Source: Certhia americana (Eukaryota; Chordata; Aves; Passeriformes; Certhiidae). From it: a stretch of DNA of 64,000 nucleotides. Below the pieces are notes generated by a model. That model searched no databases. It was not told the origin of the DNA and saw only the letters and a list, made by a program, of their open reading frames with translations. Below are positions 36,191-48,300 of the stretch, piece after piece. Each line of letters opens with the position of its first letter. Positions within the stretch are counted from its first letter, which is position 1. The DNA lies in the NCBI GenBank assembly GCA_018697195.1, contig CM031878.1:8842160-8906159 (forward strand), written 5' to 3'. The position numbers were made by a program, and so were the translations under genes.

Positions 36191-38159
36191 TGCTCTTGCA
36201 TTCCTTTTGATGGTCAACATGTAATGCTGCACCCATTGAGCTAAACCAGCCACAAGGTCTTCAAAAGCTCATGCCAGAGATCATATATTAATACATTGTT
36301 AGCACATCTGAAGAATAATATAACGTAAGCACAGATACAAAACTTAAGTAGTTGCACATTCCTTCTTTGTGCTTCAATGGCTTCCAATCTTGAATACTTG
36401 CATTTCTGGTAGTGTCTTGGGAAACCTGAGCCAGCTGGAGTCATGGTTTTCTCACTTCTGTTCTCCTTTGTGTTTTGGTTGTTCGATGGTTTTGCCTGGT
36501 TAAAATGCATTGATTTTTATATGTTTGTATTTTGAAATACATGAAGATGGTCACAAATCCTGTTTTTTATTAGTGAGATAGAACTTAAGAAAATATACTG
36601 GAAAAGAAATACTAATACCTGCTTTTCATGCTTTTCATTGTCTCATTGAAATGGATGAAACGCAGCTAACATATTGGAGCCTCTTCATGCTCCAAGATAA
36701 AGTAACACTACAAGAAAAAAGGACAAAGAACTTCAGAAGGTAAGGAAATGTTTCCTACTGCCCCAGGAAAATATATTATTCAGTGACCTCCTCTGTGCCT
36801 GACTGAGCCAAAATCCATCAGAGTCAGTGCTCAGGTTGCATTTCTGTTTGAGAGAGCTTGTATTGCATTTGCATAAACCACAGACTCTCAGTAGGTTTGG
36901 CCACAAGGAGAAGTTGCTAATGGTAGGTCACCAAAATATCTGCTTCACTGGTGGCTGTCCAAAAGATCGGTTCCATTTACACATTTGCTATTAAAGCAAA
37001 TTTATGTGAGGCCATCTCTGGCATTATAAGTTTAGCTTATAAATCTTCGCTGCTGGAAGTGACAAACTTTGACTGTTTTGCTCTTGCCTCCTTAATGGGG
37101 GTTTTTTTTGTGGTTTTTTTTTTTTTTTTGCTGCAAAACTGGGGAGATTATTGCTGGTATATGCACAGTAATAAAGCTTGTCAGACACAGACAGTCAGAA
37201 TTCTTCTGAATTCACATTTAATTTATTCACAGCACAGCACGCAGCAGAGCTGATGGCAAGTTAATGTGCTGCACTTTAATGAGATAACTGTTTGCCTCCC
37301 AGGTTTTGAGGTTTATGCTAGTTGTATTTGTCAACCTGGCCAAAGCCATAAGGAATCACAGCTCTGTACTAAAATATTTTATTTGCTTAGCTGATGCTTT
37401 TGCCAGAGGAGAAATCGGTGAAGTAATTAAATAGCACTGCTTTTATTTTCGAACAGGAATGGAGTGGTGTTTGAGTTTACAATATCTCCTTGTCAGAGTT
37501 CTGGCTCACAAATACTACCTAGATGAAAATATTCTATTCAAAATTTTCCAGCTTTGGTGGAATGAAATTTCCACCTGTCTTTGAATTGCTCCCCTTTTCT
37601 CATTTCCTTTAGAGGTATGTATTTCTGGGGAGGAGGTGAAGGGTGGGAAGTGTTTCTGTAGTATCAAATGCAAATGCAGAAACTTCAGTGTGATAGAGAG
37701 CTGCAAAGTCTCCCATTAAACAACAGATGATATGGCTCCAGTCAGGTTTTGAAATGTAGTTCATGCCAATTGGGTTCTTGTGTTGCAACTTAGTCTTTTA
37801 GCAATGGCAGATCCTCCTCGTTAACTAATTATTGCATCTTTAGTGAAAAGAAGATGAACCCTAGTCAAGAAAAATGAGGTTACAATGCATCATTATTAAA
37901 ACAATTTCTGTGGCAGGGAGGGAACATGCAGGGGTTGGGAGGCATCACCTGGATGCGGGATGCCAGTCCCTGACAGATTGGATGGAAAAGAGCACAGTGT
38001 GTGAGCACAGTGGCCTGTAGAAGTCCTGCAGTCTGAACTGCATCCATCAGTATCTTTGTCCTCTGACACTCTTGCATTAATTTATTTAAAGCCACTTAAA
38101 ACATCATTTTAAGTCACGCTGGTACTCGTGCCTCTCTTTGGTGGGCTCAGAGTCCAGCA

Positions 38160-38216
38160 GTGTAAGTTAGGTGATCATAAAAGTCTTCTCCAATGTAAAT
38201 GATTCTGTGATTCCAT
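38160..38216 (+). mobile_element. CR1 LINE 3' tail, plus orientation
   Basis: A short piece reading aggtgatcataaaagtcttctccaatgtaaatgattctgtgattcc. This is the sense 3' end of CR1, including the attctgtg tail motif that CR1 uses in place of a poly-A tail. Confidence 0.75.
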
Positions 38217-40597
38217 ATAGAAACACATTGTACACAAAAGTGTGCTTGGAAAAGGGTCTTTGAGACAGAGCTAGCATCTTCAGGGTGTATTAACCTTTAA
38301 TGTCTAAAACCTGTCAAAGTGAAGGTCAGATTGACCTTTCAATTCACCATTGTACCTTTGCATTATGTTTTCTGCAAAGCTAAAGCTAAAGGAGGAGTGC
38401 AGCCAGATTAAGAAACTGTATAGTTATCTGTCTGTTTTGTGCACCCTTTGTGGTACAAACCATTGTCTGTTTGGCTGTAAATGCATACATAAATAATTAT
38501 TGGGAAATAACTGATAGATTTATGGAAAACTGCTGTTACAGGCTTCAGTTGAAATGTACCTGATGTTGGTTATAATTTCCTCTTGTTTCTTTGCTGGTAA
38601 CAGAAGGTTGAGAGAATTGAGAGGGATGGGGAGGGAGTGTATAGGAGTGGATATGCTACTGAGTATAATGAGTTTTGGGAAGAAGGAAAATCAAATTTTG
38701 TCCAGCCCTTTACTGAGACAGTTCAGAAAAATACATGCAAGGTCTATATTTGGAAATACCAAACTGTGTTTGGCATTCGAGTCAGGTAATATAATCCATA
38801 GAAATCACAAGATCGAGCCGACCTTCTGTGTGTTTCTTCAAGCAAATTGAGAAAATGTTAATTTCCAGTGCTGTGCAGGTGGGAAGATGTACATAGACAA
38901 AATATCAGCACATTTGCCAATGTGTAATGCTTTTTATTTATAGATGTATTTCTTTTCTATTGGACCATGAGCTGCCTGTTAGGCTGTGTCTCCCCTCAGG
39001 TGTTGATAGCACATCAGAGCAAAAATGCATGTGAGCAGGGGGGGGCTGGTGGAGGTGACTGGGGGAGAGAGGCTCTGCCTCACAAGAAGTGCCACCAACT
39101 TCTAGCACAGATTGCTGGGTGTTGTTACCTGTACTGTTAAGAGCTGGCAGTTGAGTTTATTGACCAGGCATTAAAGTGATTACCTTAATGAAGAACTTAC
39201 AGTTAACAAAAAATATTAAATGTTTAAGAGACTTGTGATTTTATTAGTTTCCTTCTATTAAAGAAATTTTTTAAGAACTTAACTTTGACATTGTTATTTC
39301 TTGATGCATTTGTAGGGTTTTTAGGGTAATTTGTTGCTGGCAGTGGGTGTTTTCATCTTATTGAGATTTTTTTCCCTTGTTTTGTCTGTTACTAGATTAT
39401 TTTGGCAGTGTAATAGCATTTGCTGTATAGTGCTTGGTTTTGTTGCATGAATGTGTGTTTGGGAGCACTTTTCTTGTTTCATTGTTTCCTGTGGAGTTGA
39501 GTTGTCTGAGTGAAACAGATGATTTCTCAGTGTTTTAAGCTCTCTACTTAGTTGTATATAGTAGTTAAAAATGAGTAATAGAGGTTTAGGGGTATAGGTC
39601 TTCTGGGCATGGTGTGCAAATTCGAGAATTAAGTGGTAATGTGACTTCATTTTTCTTCATTTTGGGCAATCTCCATACAGACACCAAATTCAGTATCTTC
39701 CCATATTGCAGTAGTTTCCTTATGACTGTGATGGTCCCAGGCATGTAGGAAAGGTAATAACTTCTGACGACCAGCTGCTGTAATTGGAAAAAATTGGATA
39801 AACTTTTTGATATTGAAAGCTTTCTCCAGGCCTGAAGTGAAAACAGCAGACTTCAAGCTATATACAAAAATACAATCTGACACTAATATTTGTGCCATCT
39901 AAGAATATACATAGTCTAAATAGCTCTGTCTGTGAAACCTGAAAGTGTTACTGTCTGGATATTGAGTGTATTCCAGCCTGGGTTGTGCTGACTGTGTTCC
40001 AAAAATGCTTTCCCTCAGTACACCAAGGACTGACTGTCTGGGCACCATTCTTGTGTCATGGTGGGAGAAATACCAAGTTGGCTTGTGTAAGTTTAGTTCA
40101 TCAAACAGAAGGTGTTATGGGTGGTATGCTGTTTCTCCCAGTAGGATTTCTGTCTCTCTCGTCACTTACAGAGAACACTGGGGTTGTGGTGGATGTCTCT
40201 GGGCTCTGCGAAATCATGTACATTCATCCCAACACCACTCATGTACAGCAAACATGTAGAAGGGTGTGTTTCCTTACAGGTATTTCTGCAGGACCTGTAG
40301 CAGCAACTCTGGTGTTGTAGGCTCTCCCTCCTTTTGTTCTTGTGCACACCTCCCTGCCCACAACACCAAACACGGGGTGCTCACATCTGGTTTCAGTGCC
40401 CAGCTTGCCTCTGCCCAACTGTTAAGTCCTGATAGCTGTGGAGAGTTGGGCTTCACCTGCATCCCTTTAGTAATGGACTCTAATCTTCAACCTGAGTCAG
40501 CATTTCCCACAAAACACCATCATCTTTCATCTTTTATGCTTTTGTGTGTTACTGTGGTGGAGAAACACTGTTTCAGACTGGGAGTTTTATTCTAGTC

Positions 40598-41115
40598 TGT
40601 CATGCCTCTAAATATAACACAGCTGCTCACTCATTGCCCCACTAGCAGACTTAGGGAGAGGAATGGAAGAGTGAAAGCTGGATAACTCAAGAGATAAAGA
40701 CAGTTTATCAAAGAAAGAAAAGCCCACATATACAGACAAAGCAACACCATTCATCCACCACTACCCACGGACAGCTGGGTGTTCAGCCAATTCCAGGAAA
40801 GCAGGGCCCTATCACATGGAATGGTTACTTGTGAAGACAAATGCCATCACTCCAAAAATCCACACACACACTCTTTCTTCTTCTTTCCCCCTACCTTATA
40901 TCCTGAACATGATATCACATGGTCTGGAATATCTCTTTGCTCAGCTGGGGTCCCCTGTCCTGGCTGTGTCTCCCCCCAGCCTCCCATGCTGGCTCCTTGC
41001 TAGTGTGGCACTACAAAAAGCAGAAAAGCAAAAAAGACCTTGGCTCTATGTAAACCCTGCCCAGCAATAACAAAACCATCCCTGTGTTATGTCTCTGTAG
41101 AAGTTTCTCCATTCC
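40598..41115 (-). repeat. Retroviral LTR in antisense orientation to PLCXD3
   Basis: The + strand starts tgtcatgcc, matching the reverse complement of an LTR end in accacgaca style. It continues with blocks I recognise from a very common songbird LTR: gagataaagacagttta, a cagctgggtgttcagcca block and cagctggggtcccctgtcctgg. Read on the minus strand, TATAAGG (40894-40903) lies upstream of gataaa (40704-40709), a one-base decay of AATAAA. That fixes the orientation. The far end near 41115 is approximate. No internal retroviral sequence is attached, so it is likely a solo LTR. Confidence 0.6.
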
Positions 41116-42875
41116 TACCTAAAACAAAGCAGACATGCTCCTTATTGAGGTCTTCTTCAAGCTGCCCTGTACAGGTGTAACTGCTATAATTGGACCTCAG
41201 TGAGAAAGAAAAGAGGTAAGACTTTCTATTCATTACCTGTCTGCCACAGAGGGGTGTTCAGAGCTACAGTTTCAGAATTTAAACTTCTATATTCAGTGTA
41301 GATGGACTTTAAATTCTTTGAAAGTACAACTTAGAGCCTCTCAGTACCCTAATTTGCCCATTAGTTACAAAGGGATTATATTTCCCTCCCCTTGAAGACT
41401 CATTCATTAATAGCAAAGATATGTATGCTGGGATACATGTCACCTAATTTTAGCTGACCGAAGTGAGCTTTTTTCCTCATTTGAAGAGCAGAGTAAAGAA
41501 TCACCTTCACTAATGAAGTATCCTAACTTACATTAGTCACAGATATGTGAATAAGGTAAATAGACACCAGAGGTCTTTCTCTTTCACCTCAGGAGGAATT
41601 CAGATAACCAGTACCAGCTTAGACAAGAGGCTTCATTTTTAAGTGGTTGCAACTTAATGAGATAGTTGGTGTGATAAGCATGGGCCAGCTAAGTGAATGT
41701 GCTTCTGTGTGATGAAATTAAATACCCAATGAATTGCTGCTCCTGCACACAGAACTTCTTCAGCTAGGGACAAATAGTTTTAGTGCTATAATTTTGTAGT
41801 GATTTCCCAGTTTCTAATTTTTAATGGTGAGGATTCAAATCCAACCTGAAAGTCTCTAGGTCTAAATATCACCACACAATTGCAGGGGCAAACTCATAAA
41901 AGCATACCTTTCCTTTGGCTTGGTTTCAAACAGGGTGACATAATTTTTTATCAACTGCCTCTATTAATGCTTGAATTCAGCAAACAGAGATTGCTAAGTA
42001 AGGTTCCTTTTCTAGCCAAAATGTCAATCAGAACTGTATGCTCCACAGAGTACTGTACAAATTAACATTTAAACATTGCTAGTGTAGTAATTATTTTGAG
42101 CATCTTTTTTTATGACACTCAGAAGAAAAGGGATGACTTTTTGATGAGTTTCCAGACTCTAATTTTCTCCCTATATAAGTGTGCTCTATCGACATGTCTT
42201 TCCCCTCTGGCTGTGCAGTGTTTCTCTGCTGCTGATCCCAGCTGGGAGCTCCCTGTCTTAGTTATTGAGCTGCCACAATAGAGGCAGGAAGGATCCAAAC
42301 AGCCTTTGTGTATGTGGTTTGAATGTTCAGGGGATTTGATGAATAGACAAACATATGATCTGAATGCTAGGGAGATGATTTGATGGCAAACAAAAGGTCA
42401 CATACCAGCAAAACTGTTAAATGGTGCCATGAGGGTGGGAGCTGCTGTTCTGCTCACTGTTCATTTTCCTCCTACACTGAGGGCCAGATTCTGCCTCCAT
42501 TGCAGCTGCTCTTGCTGCACAGGATGGGGGAGCCTTTTGGGTGATGTGCCCATGTGCAGCCAATAAAAGGAGCATGCAGCAGGGGTGGATTTCAGCACAG
42601 ATTGCCTCCTGTCCCTCCTTATGGGCTGTTGGTGTGCGGCATCATACACAAACCTATGTCTAGCACTTACATTCACACTTGGCTTGTCATCTTTGAATTA
42701 ACTGTCCAGAGCATGGCACCCTTTTGTGCCTCTCTTCTCCTGCTTGGCTGGTGAAAATCAGTCAGTGCCATAAGATCTGACTCTTTGTATGCAAATAATT
42801 GAACTGTCTTATTCCTGTAGTTCTTCAAAGGATGCTGACTTGTGAAATAAGGAAACAATTAGTTTTTAATGTGGA

Positions 42876-42918
42876 ATTGTACCTTGTCCGGTACAAATTT
42901 GTACCTTGTCAGGTCATA
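42876..42918 (+). repeat. 22-bp imperfect tandem repeat with an inner palindrome
   Basis: Two copies of a ttgtaccttgtcmggt-type unit lie in tandem. The first copy contains ttgtacc and ggtacaa as 7-bp inverted arms around a 6-bp loop. Confidence 0.7.
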
Positions 42919-43900
42919 CAGATGGGTATGCAAGATGAAATAAGGCAAAAGGTGGAATGTATTTTCTGCTTTTCTAGGTAGCTAAGTGCATGGAGCAAGA
43001 AGTTCCTGTGCTTCAAGTGCACTTCAGCAAATACAGAAGGCATTGTCATCTCGGACAATGGAATTTGCAATTTGAAAGCCTTTCTTCTCAAGATTTTGGG
43101 CTGATTATTCCTTTGGCTTGCACTTACCTGCACCATGGTTGTTTTTTTTTTGTTATTAGTGCTTCAGGAAGATTGCATTTCACCTAGCAGATCCAGCAAA
43201 TAAATAAAAATCTGCACTTGAAAACTGAGCTCACATAAAATTGCCTGTAACAATGCTTATCTCTATTGTGGAAATATATTGTGGATGTTGAAGAACTGTA
43301 TGAGACCTGAACTTCGGTAGCACCAACAACTGTATCACTATTATAAATGGTTGAAATCTTTAATTTCAGTTTTAAAATTGTTTCCTCAATAGCAGTATTA
43401 CTGCATGTTGTAGTTAAACACCACCAGGCTTAGAAATGTCTCCTTGGGAAGAGCCTAGATGTCAATGACTCACAGCAATAGACAGAATCCCAAAAGTCAG
43501 GGTCTCTAAGGTGCTTGGGAGCAGAAAGATGGAATGATACATTAAAGTCTTTCAAAAAAACACCCATATCATCAGTTCTTTTTCTTTCCAAAAGAAATGA
43601 TGATTAGTTTCTGCATCTTCTTGAAATGTCTTTGAGAAAAGTACTAGTCCCTATAGCAAAGGATGATTTTTTCCTTTATTCTTGATTGTTTCCAATGAAC
43701 AGAGATTTTAGTGCTTTTAGCTAGCAGTTTGTATATGATTTTAAGAAAACCATAGTACTTAAGTGGAAGACAGGTATGTCATAATTCATAATGGGAAAAG
43801 ATGCTTTTTTTGCATTACTGAATTCTGTAAGAATAAGGTGACCACATGTTGATAAAGATGCACAACTGCTTCATAACAAATGTGCCACAGTTCTAGGCGG

Positions 43901-43934
43901 CAATTATAATTCGTGAATTAGAGCTAATTAAAGT
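43901..43934. promoter_or_regulatory. Candidate homeodomain-site cluster
   Basis: Within 34 bp there are four TAATT/AATTA cores (caattataattcgtgaatta, then gagctaattaaag). Dense TAAT cores are common in vertebrate conserved non-coding enhancers, but they also arise by chance in AT-rich DNA. Conservation was not tested, so this is only a candidate. Confidence 0.2.
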
Positions 43935-44195
43935 ATGTCAGTAACCTAATATAAAAAAATGGCTGACTGCCAGTTGTAGAAAAAATTTTAGACCTTCCTA
44001 CAAATTTTAATTTTGATTAATATATTTTGATTTAAAAATATTTACTCTGATAAGAGGTATTTATTTTTTGTTTATATGTCAGGGATATTGTTAATGACAG
44101 AAGATTAACAGCCTAGGTGTTTTCATAAGTGGGAAACATTCTGCCATGCAATTATTTTTATACTTCCTTTTTAAAACACTAAACGTTTTAACCGT

Positions 44196-44300
44196 ATGCA
44201 AGGACAAATTGTTTACTGTCATGAGCACAACAGAAAAGTGAACTTCTGTGAAAAGGCCTCCACTGCTGTATGTGGGATCTGTCTGATAGCTCATGATGCT
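44196..44300 (+). pseudogene. Possible B-box zinc-finger remnant
   Basis: An ATG-started + strand frame of 72 codons has C8-x2-H11, then C18, then C26-x2-C29 and H33. The core reads CHEHNRKVNFCEKASTAVC. The pattern resembles the B-box type 2 zinc finger of TRIM-like proteins (C-x2-H ... C-x2-C/D-x4-C-x2-C ... H). The fourth ligand is Ala instead of Cys/Asp, one residue appears to be missing before C18, and the final His is absent. If real, it is a dead fragment of a TRIM-type gene in PLCXD3 intron 1. No parent gene is identified, and chance similarity is possible. Confidence 0.25.
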
Positions 44301-45239
44301 TCCAGGGCAGAAAGGATGGACAGTGTCCTTGCAACACCATCTGGAGCACCGTCTGCCTGTAAGGGCAGAGTACAGGCTCTGCAGCTGCTGTGGTGGCTGG
44401 TTTTGGCTGGGTGAACTGGCAGCAGTGCTGAGGGGTCCTGGCTGCCCATGGTATGCAGGTTTGCGGGGTGAAGGGTGGCACTGCTGCTGCATTGTTATGG
44501 GCAACACAGATATGCTTATGGACTGTGACTGGAATTAATGAGAAGGTTGTGAAGACATCGACTGTCTATTTGCACCAAATGCTGCCCCAGCTAAGAATCC
44601 AGCAGTACCAATTCCTATGTGGCTCTTCTTTCTAGGGCATTAGTTTAATAGGGGGGGGTGTATTATTAGCTCAGTGTTGCAGAAATTACTATTGTGTGAT
44701 GAAGAGATTTCCACCAAAGCTATGTCTTGAATTTGTCTTTCACACCTCTCTGGACCACAGCTGTAGCTTGGAGGGATGAAGGGTCCTGGGAACTTTGGTT
44801 TCACAAGACCCACAGCTTCAGTGATATCCCAGCAGGAGGGCAGTTCTGTATCCAACAGAGAGGTTACAACTGTAGAAAAGCTTTTTACACAGACTTACAT
44901 ATGAAGTTCTGGGTCTCTCGCCAGTTGGTCCTCTTTAAGGTAACTGCAAATGGCTTGCTGCATTGTTATTTTACCGAGTTGAGCCGATCCTAAAATGAGT
45001 AAACAGGACTTTATTTTTCAAAATATCTCAGTTACTTAAAATTTTTCAAATTGCTGAATTAATGTATGTGTCTATAATTGGAGGAAAGGTAGAGAGGGAA
45101 AAAAAAAAGGCCACGGACCATGATGCAACAGTCTCCTTGTGAAACAGCACTAGCAGCATTGTGAAACAGCTGCCATTGAGTTTGGCTATGAGGTAAAACT
45201 GTCGAACAGAGATGCTGTCTTGCCAGTGTCATTTTATTG

Positions 45240-45360
45240 AAGAATTAATTAATGGTTTAAAGAAAAGGGTCTCTTTCCATGCAGACCACTCGCATGCTCA
45301 TGTAAATGAGTCAGAAATTAGCAAGGCCTTGCAAATATTCAGGACGCTTAGAGCTAAAAT
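45240..45360. promoter_or_regulatory. Candidate conserved non-coding block
   Basis: The block contains ATTAATTAAT, an atgtaaatgag motif and tgcaaatattca, which are homeodomain- and POU/octamer-like sites packed in about 100 bp. It is not coding. This is a suggestion from motif density only. Confidence 0.15.
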
Positions 45361-48300
45361 GTGGAGAGGAAGAGGATCTTAAAGCAGTTTGATCTGTGAT
45401 ATTCCTGACCAAGTAATAAAGGCAATCTCTATCCGGAAGAGAAGGGTGACACGCAGGTTGTTTGAGCATTCAAAGGAAGCATGGAAGAATATGTGCTAAC
45501 ATTGTCACCGCACGGTAACTGTCAGCTTTACTAACACCCTCAGCTTTACCACTATCACCAGCTGTGGAGTTACTGCAGATAACAATATTTTGACTTCTAA
45601 GCTGTATGTCACACTGAAACAAAAACACTGTCAGTCTAGGTGGACTGCAGTAATTGCCATTATGTCCAGAGAATATGTGGCTTCTTTTTCGAGCATATGC
45701 AAGACTGAAACCATTCCATTTTCAGATTATTTGAAATGCATTGAAATCCTTACAATGAATTTACTAATTTTAAGTTTTACTGAATTAAAGTTAGCTTTTG
45801 AACCCTTGGAAACAGCTGACATTAGTTGGAGAATGATGATAGTATGCAATTACATGTTAGGAAATTACTATGACATTATGGTATTTTCCTGACTGTTAGT
45901 ATGAAACAGCTAAACTAATAATTGCTTTTGAAGACACAAGCATATCATTGTAAAGTAGTTGTATCCTGAGTCTGGAAAAAGGACAGATCATCTGTCTGTT
46001 TTTTTCAGGTAATCAATACTACCTCCTGTGCTTTTTCATTGACTTCTTAATGCTAAAGTCTAACACTAACAGCCAGATCTGCAGCAGTCTAAATTGGCCT
46101 AATGGGTCATTAGAGCTATACTGATAAATGCCAACTGGGGATCTGGTGTGGACTGTAGGCTGGAAACTTAGGAAATGAAATAGCATCAATACTGTTTTAT
46201 AACTGGTTTCCTTCTTTTCTTGTAGCTCTCTGTGTTGTGTAGTGGCTGATTTGATTGCTGTGTTGAATTGAGTAGGGATAATGTTAGCAGAAAATAATGC
46301 AAGAACTGATTGAAATTGGATTGCTAGGCGTTATAAGATGTTTGACAGGAGTCTAGGTTGATTGATCATGTGGACCTTTAAATTGTCTCTTTAGTGATGG
46401 TAGAAGAGATGCATAGAAGACAGGTATTGACAGGTTGAGTCCTTTCTATTCTGTAAGTCTTTACTTATCTTCATTCTGTTTGCAAAATGAAATTAGAAGT
46501 GTCTTTATGTTACTGGGATGGTTAGGACATAGAACAGGTGATGAGGCAGATAGATAAATTTTGCAATTCTAGTTAAGACTCTCCCAACAGTGGCACTTTT
46601 AATTCTTTCCTGTATCGCAGTGTGGTAGTTTGTTTCGATTGTTCGTGTGGTTTTTATTTCATCTACAGGCTAAAATGGCACCCAGGTATGTCCCATTTCC
46701 TATCTGTTGATTCAGATTGATCGCTCTGATGTTTTGCTGTGTTTTCTGGGTTTTTTTAATATATTTTCACGGCTAAAAACACAGCTCACCTTTGCTTATA
46801 TTTCCATTTGGCAATGACCAAATAAATAGTTTTATTTAAAGTTGTTCACTGAGTCCTTCTTTTCCAGCTGGGTGCATCTCTCCACTGCTTCCCTTTATAA
46901 AGCCTCTTGACTCATTGTCTTCCAGTTTTGGTGCCACCTCACAGCAGGAGGCTATTTTTCTGGCATTGATCCTGTGTTTTACAGGTGTAATAGTTGCTTT
47001 TCTTCATTCGGTATGTAGCAAGTCACATTTTTATCTTCCGTACATGCTCCTAGAAATGCCAGTCTACAGACTGGAGACCTTCTGTGAGAATCTGAGCAGC
47101 AGAACATGGTGCAAGATGTGGCTGAAAGGCACGAGGGCAGCACTGTCTGAAGAGTATGTGCTGTGAGACCTGCCATGGATTGTGGGTGCCAGGAATCTCA
47201 GAACGTGTCATTGCCTGATAGCTCATGAGGCCTTGCAGCAGACTTCTTAGGAAAGCCACGACTTGAATGCTCACATACAAAAATCTTCCAATGAGACTGT
47301 TTTCCTTGTTATACAGTTGGATGTAAAAGATGAATACTGATTATGTGGAGGAAGACAGTGAGGCCTCCTAAAAAGGTTTTTTTCTCTGTAGTTTTCTGAG
47401 GCAGTCATGTTGTAAAGCACTGATGTACATAACAAAGCAGAAGCTGTGCTGTTATTTGCAGACCTCTGGGCTTCAGAAGGCCAGTGACACCACAGTGTGG
47501 TAACTTGGCAGAGGCTATATTTATGGCTACATGAATGAGACCGTGTGCTTCCTTGGGGTGAGACTGCTCCACTTGCCCATTTCTTTTCCCACTCTCTTAA
47601 GTTACAGCAAGGTAAACTGACTGCGTGGGAGCCTCTGGGCTGGAGGGGTGCTCCATTTGAGCATGTATAGCTGGTGAATTCCTAAAGTTCAGGCTTCAAT
47701 TGCTTAGGGATGTTCTTCCAGAGTTTGGCAGGAAAAAAATGCTTTGGCAGAAAGGACATAGTGTTCTCCATTTGTATCTCTGGGTCCTAGGGAAATAGCT
47801 TCAGTATTTTCTTCTAGGGCACATGAAGTTGAACATTACAATGTCTTTGCTTATGGTTGAGGAAACCTTGGATAAAAGACTTCTTTTAGAGCACCTGGTC
47901 TCAGAGGACAAGCCTTTCATTCAGCAGATTGGCTTAGGGAGTTATTTTGTTTGTAGCTCTTTGTCAAGTCTTCCAAGCTGTGCACAAAAGTAGAACAATG
48001 TTAACGTGAATATTTGAGGCAACCAAATGCTAAGGAAGGGTGCCTAGCAAAGGCAGTATTCAAAATATAAAACACCTGACAAGCTTCCCTCTTACTCCTC
48101 TTTCTTTGGAGTATTTTACATCCTTTTGTTATCTCTCAGGCCTGGTGTGGTCAGTCAGCTAAGTCTATATGCACAGCCTTTTAAAGTGATATTTTTAGAG
48201 TGTTTCTTTGTGAAAGCCTTTGTAAACTGACTCAGAAAATGGTATACTATTTCTCCCATCCCAGGGTATAATATTTTGCTGCTTTTGTCCTCAAGCTTTG

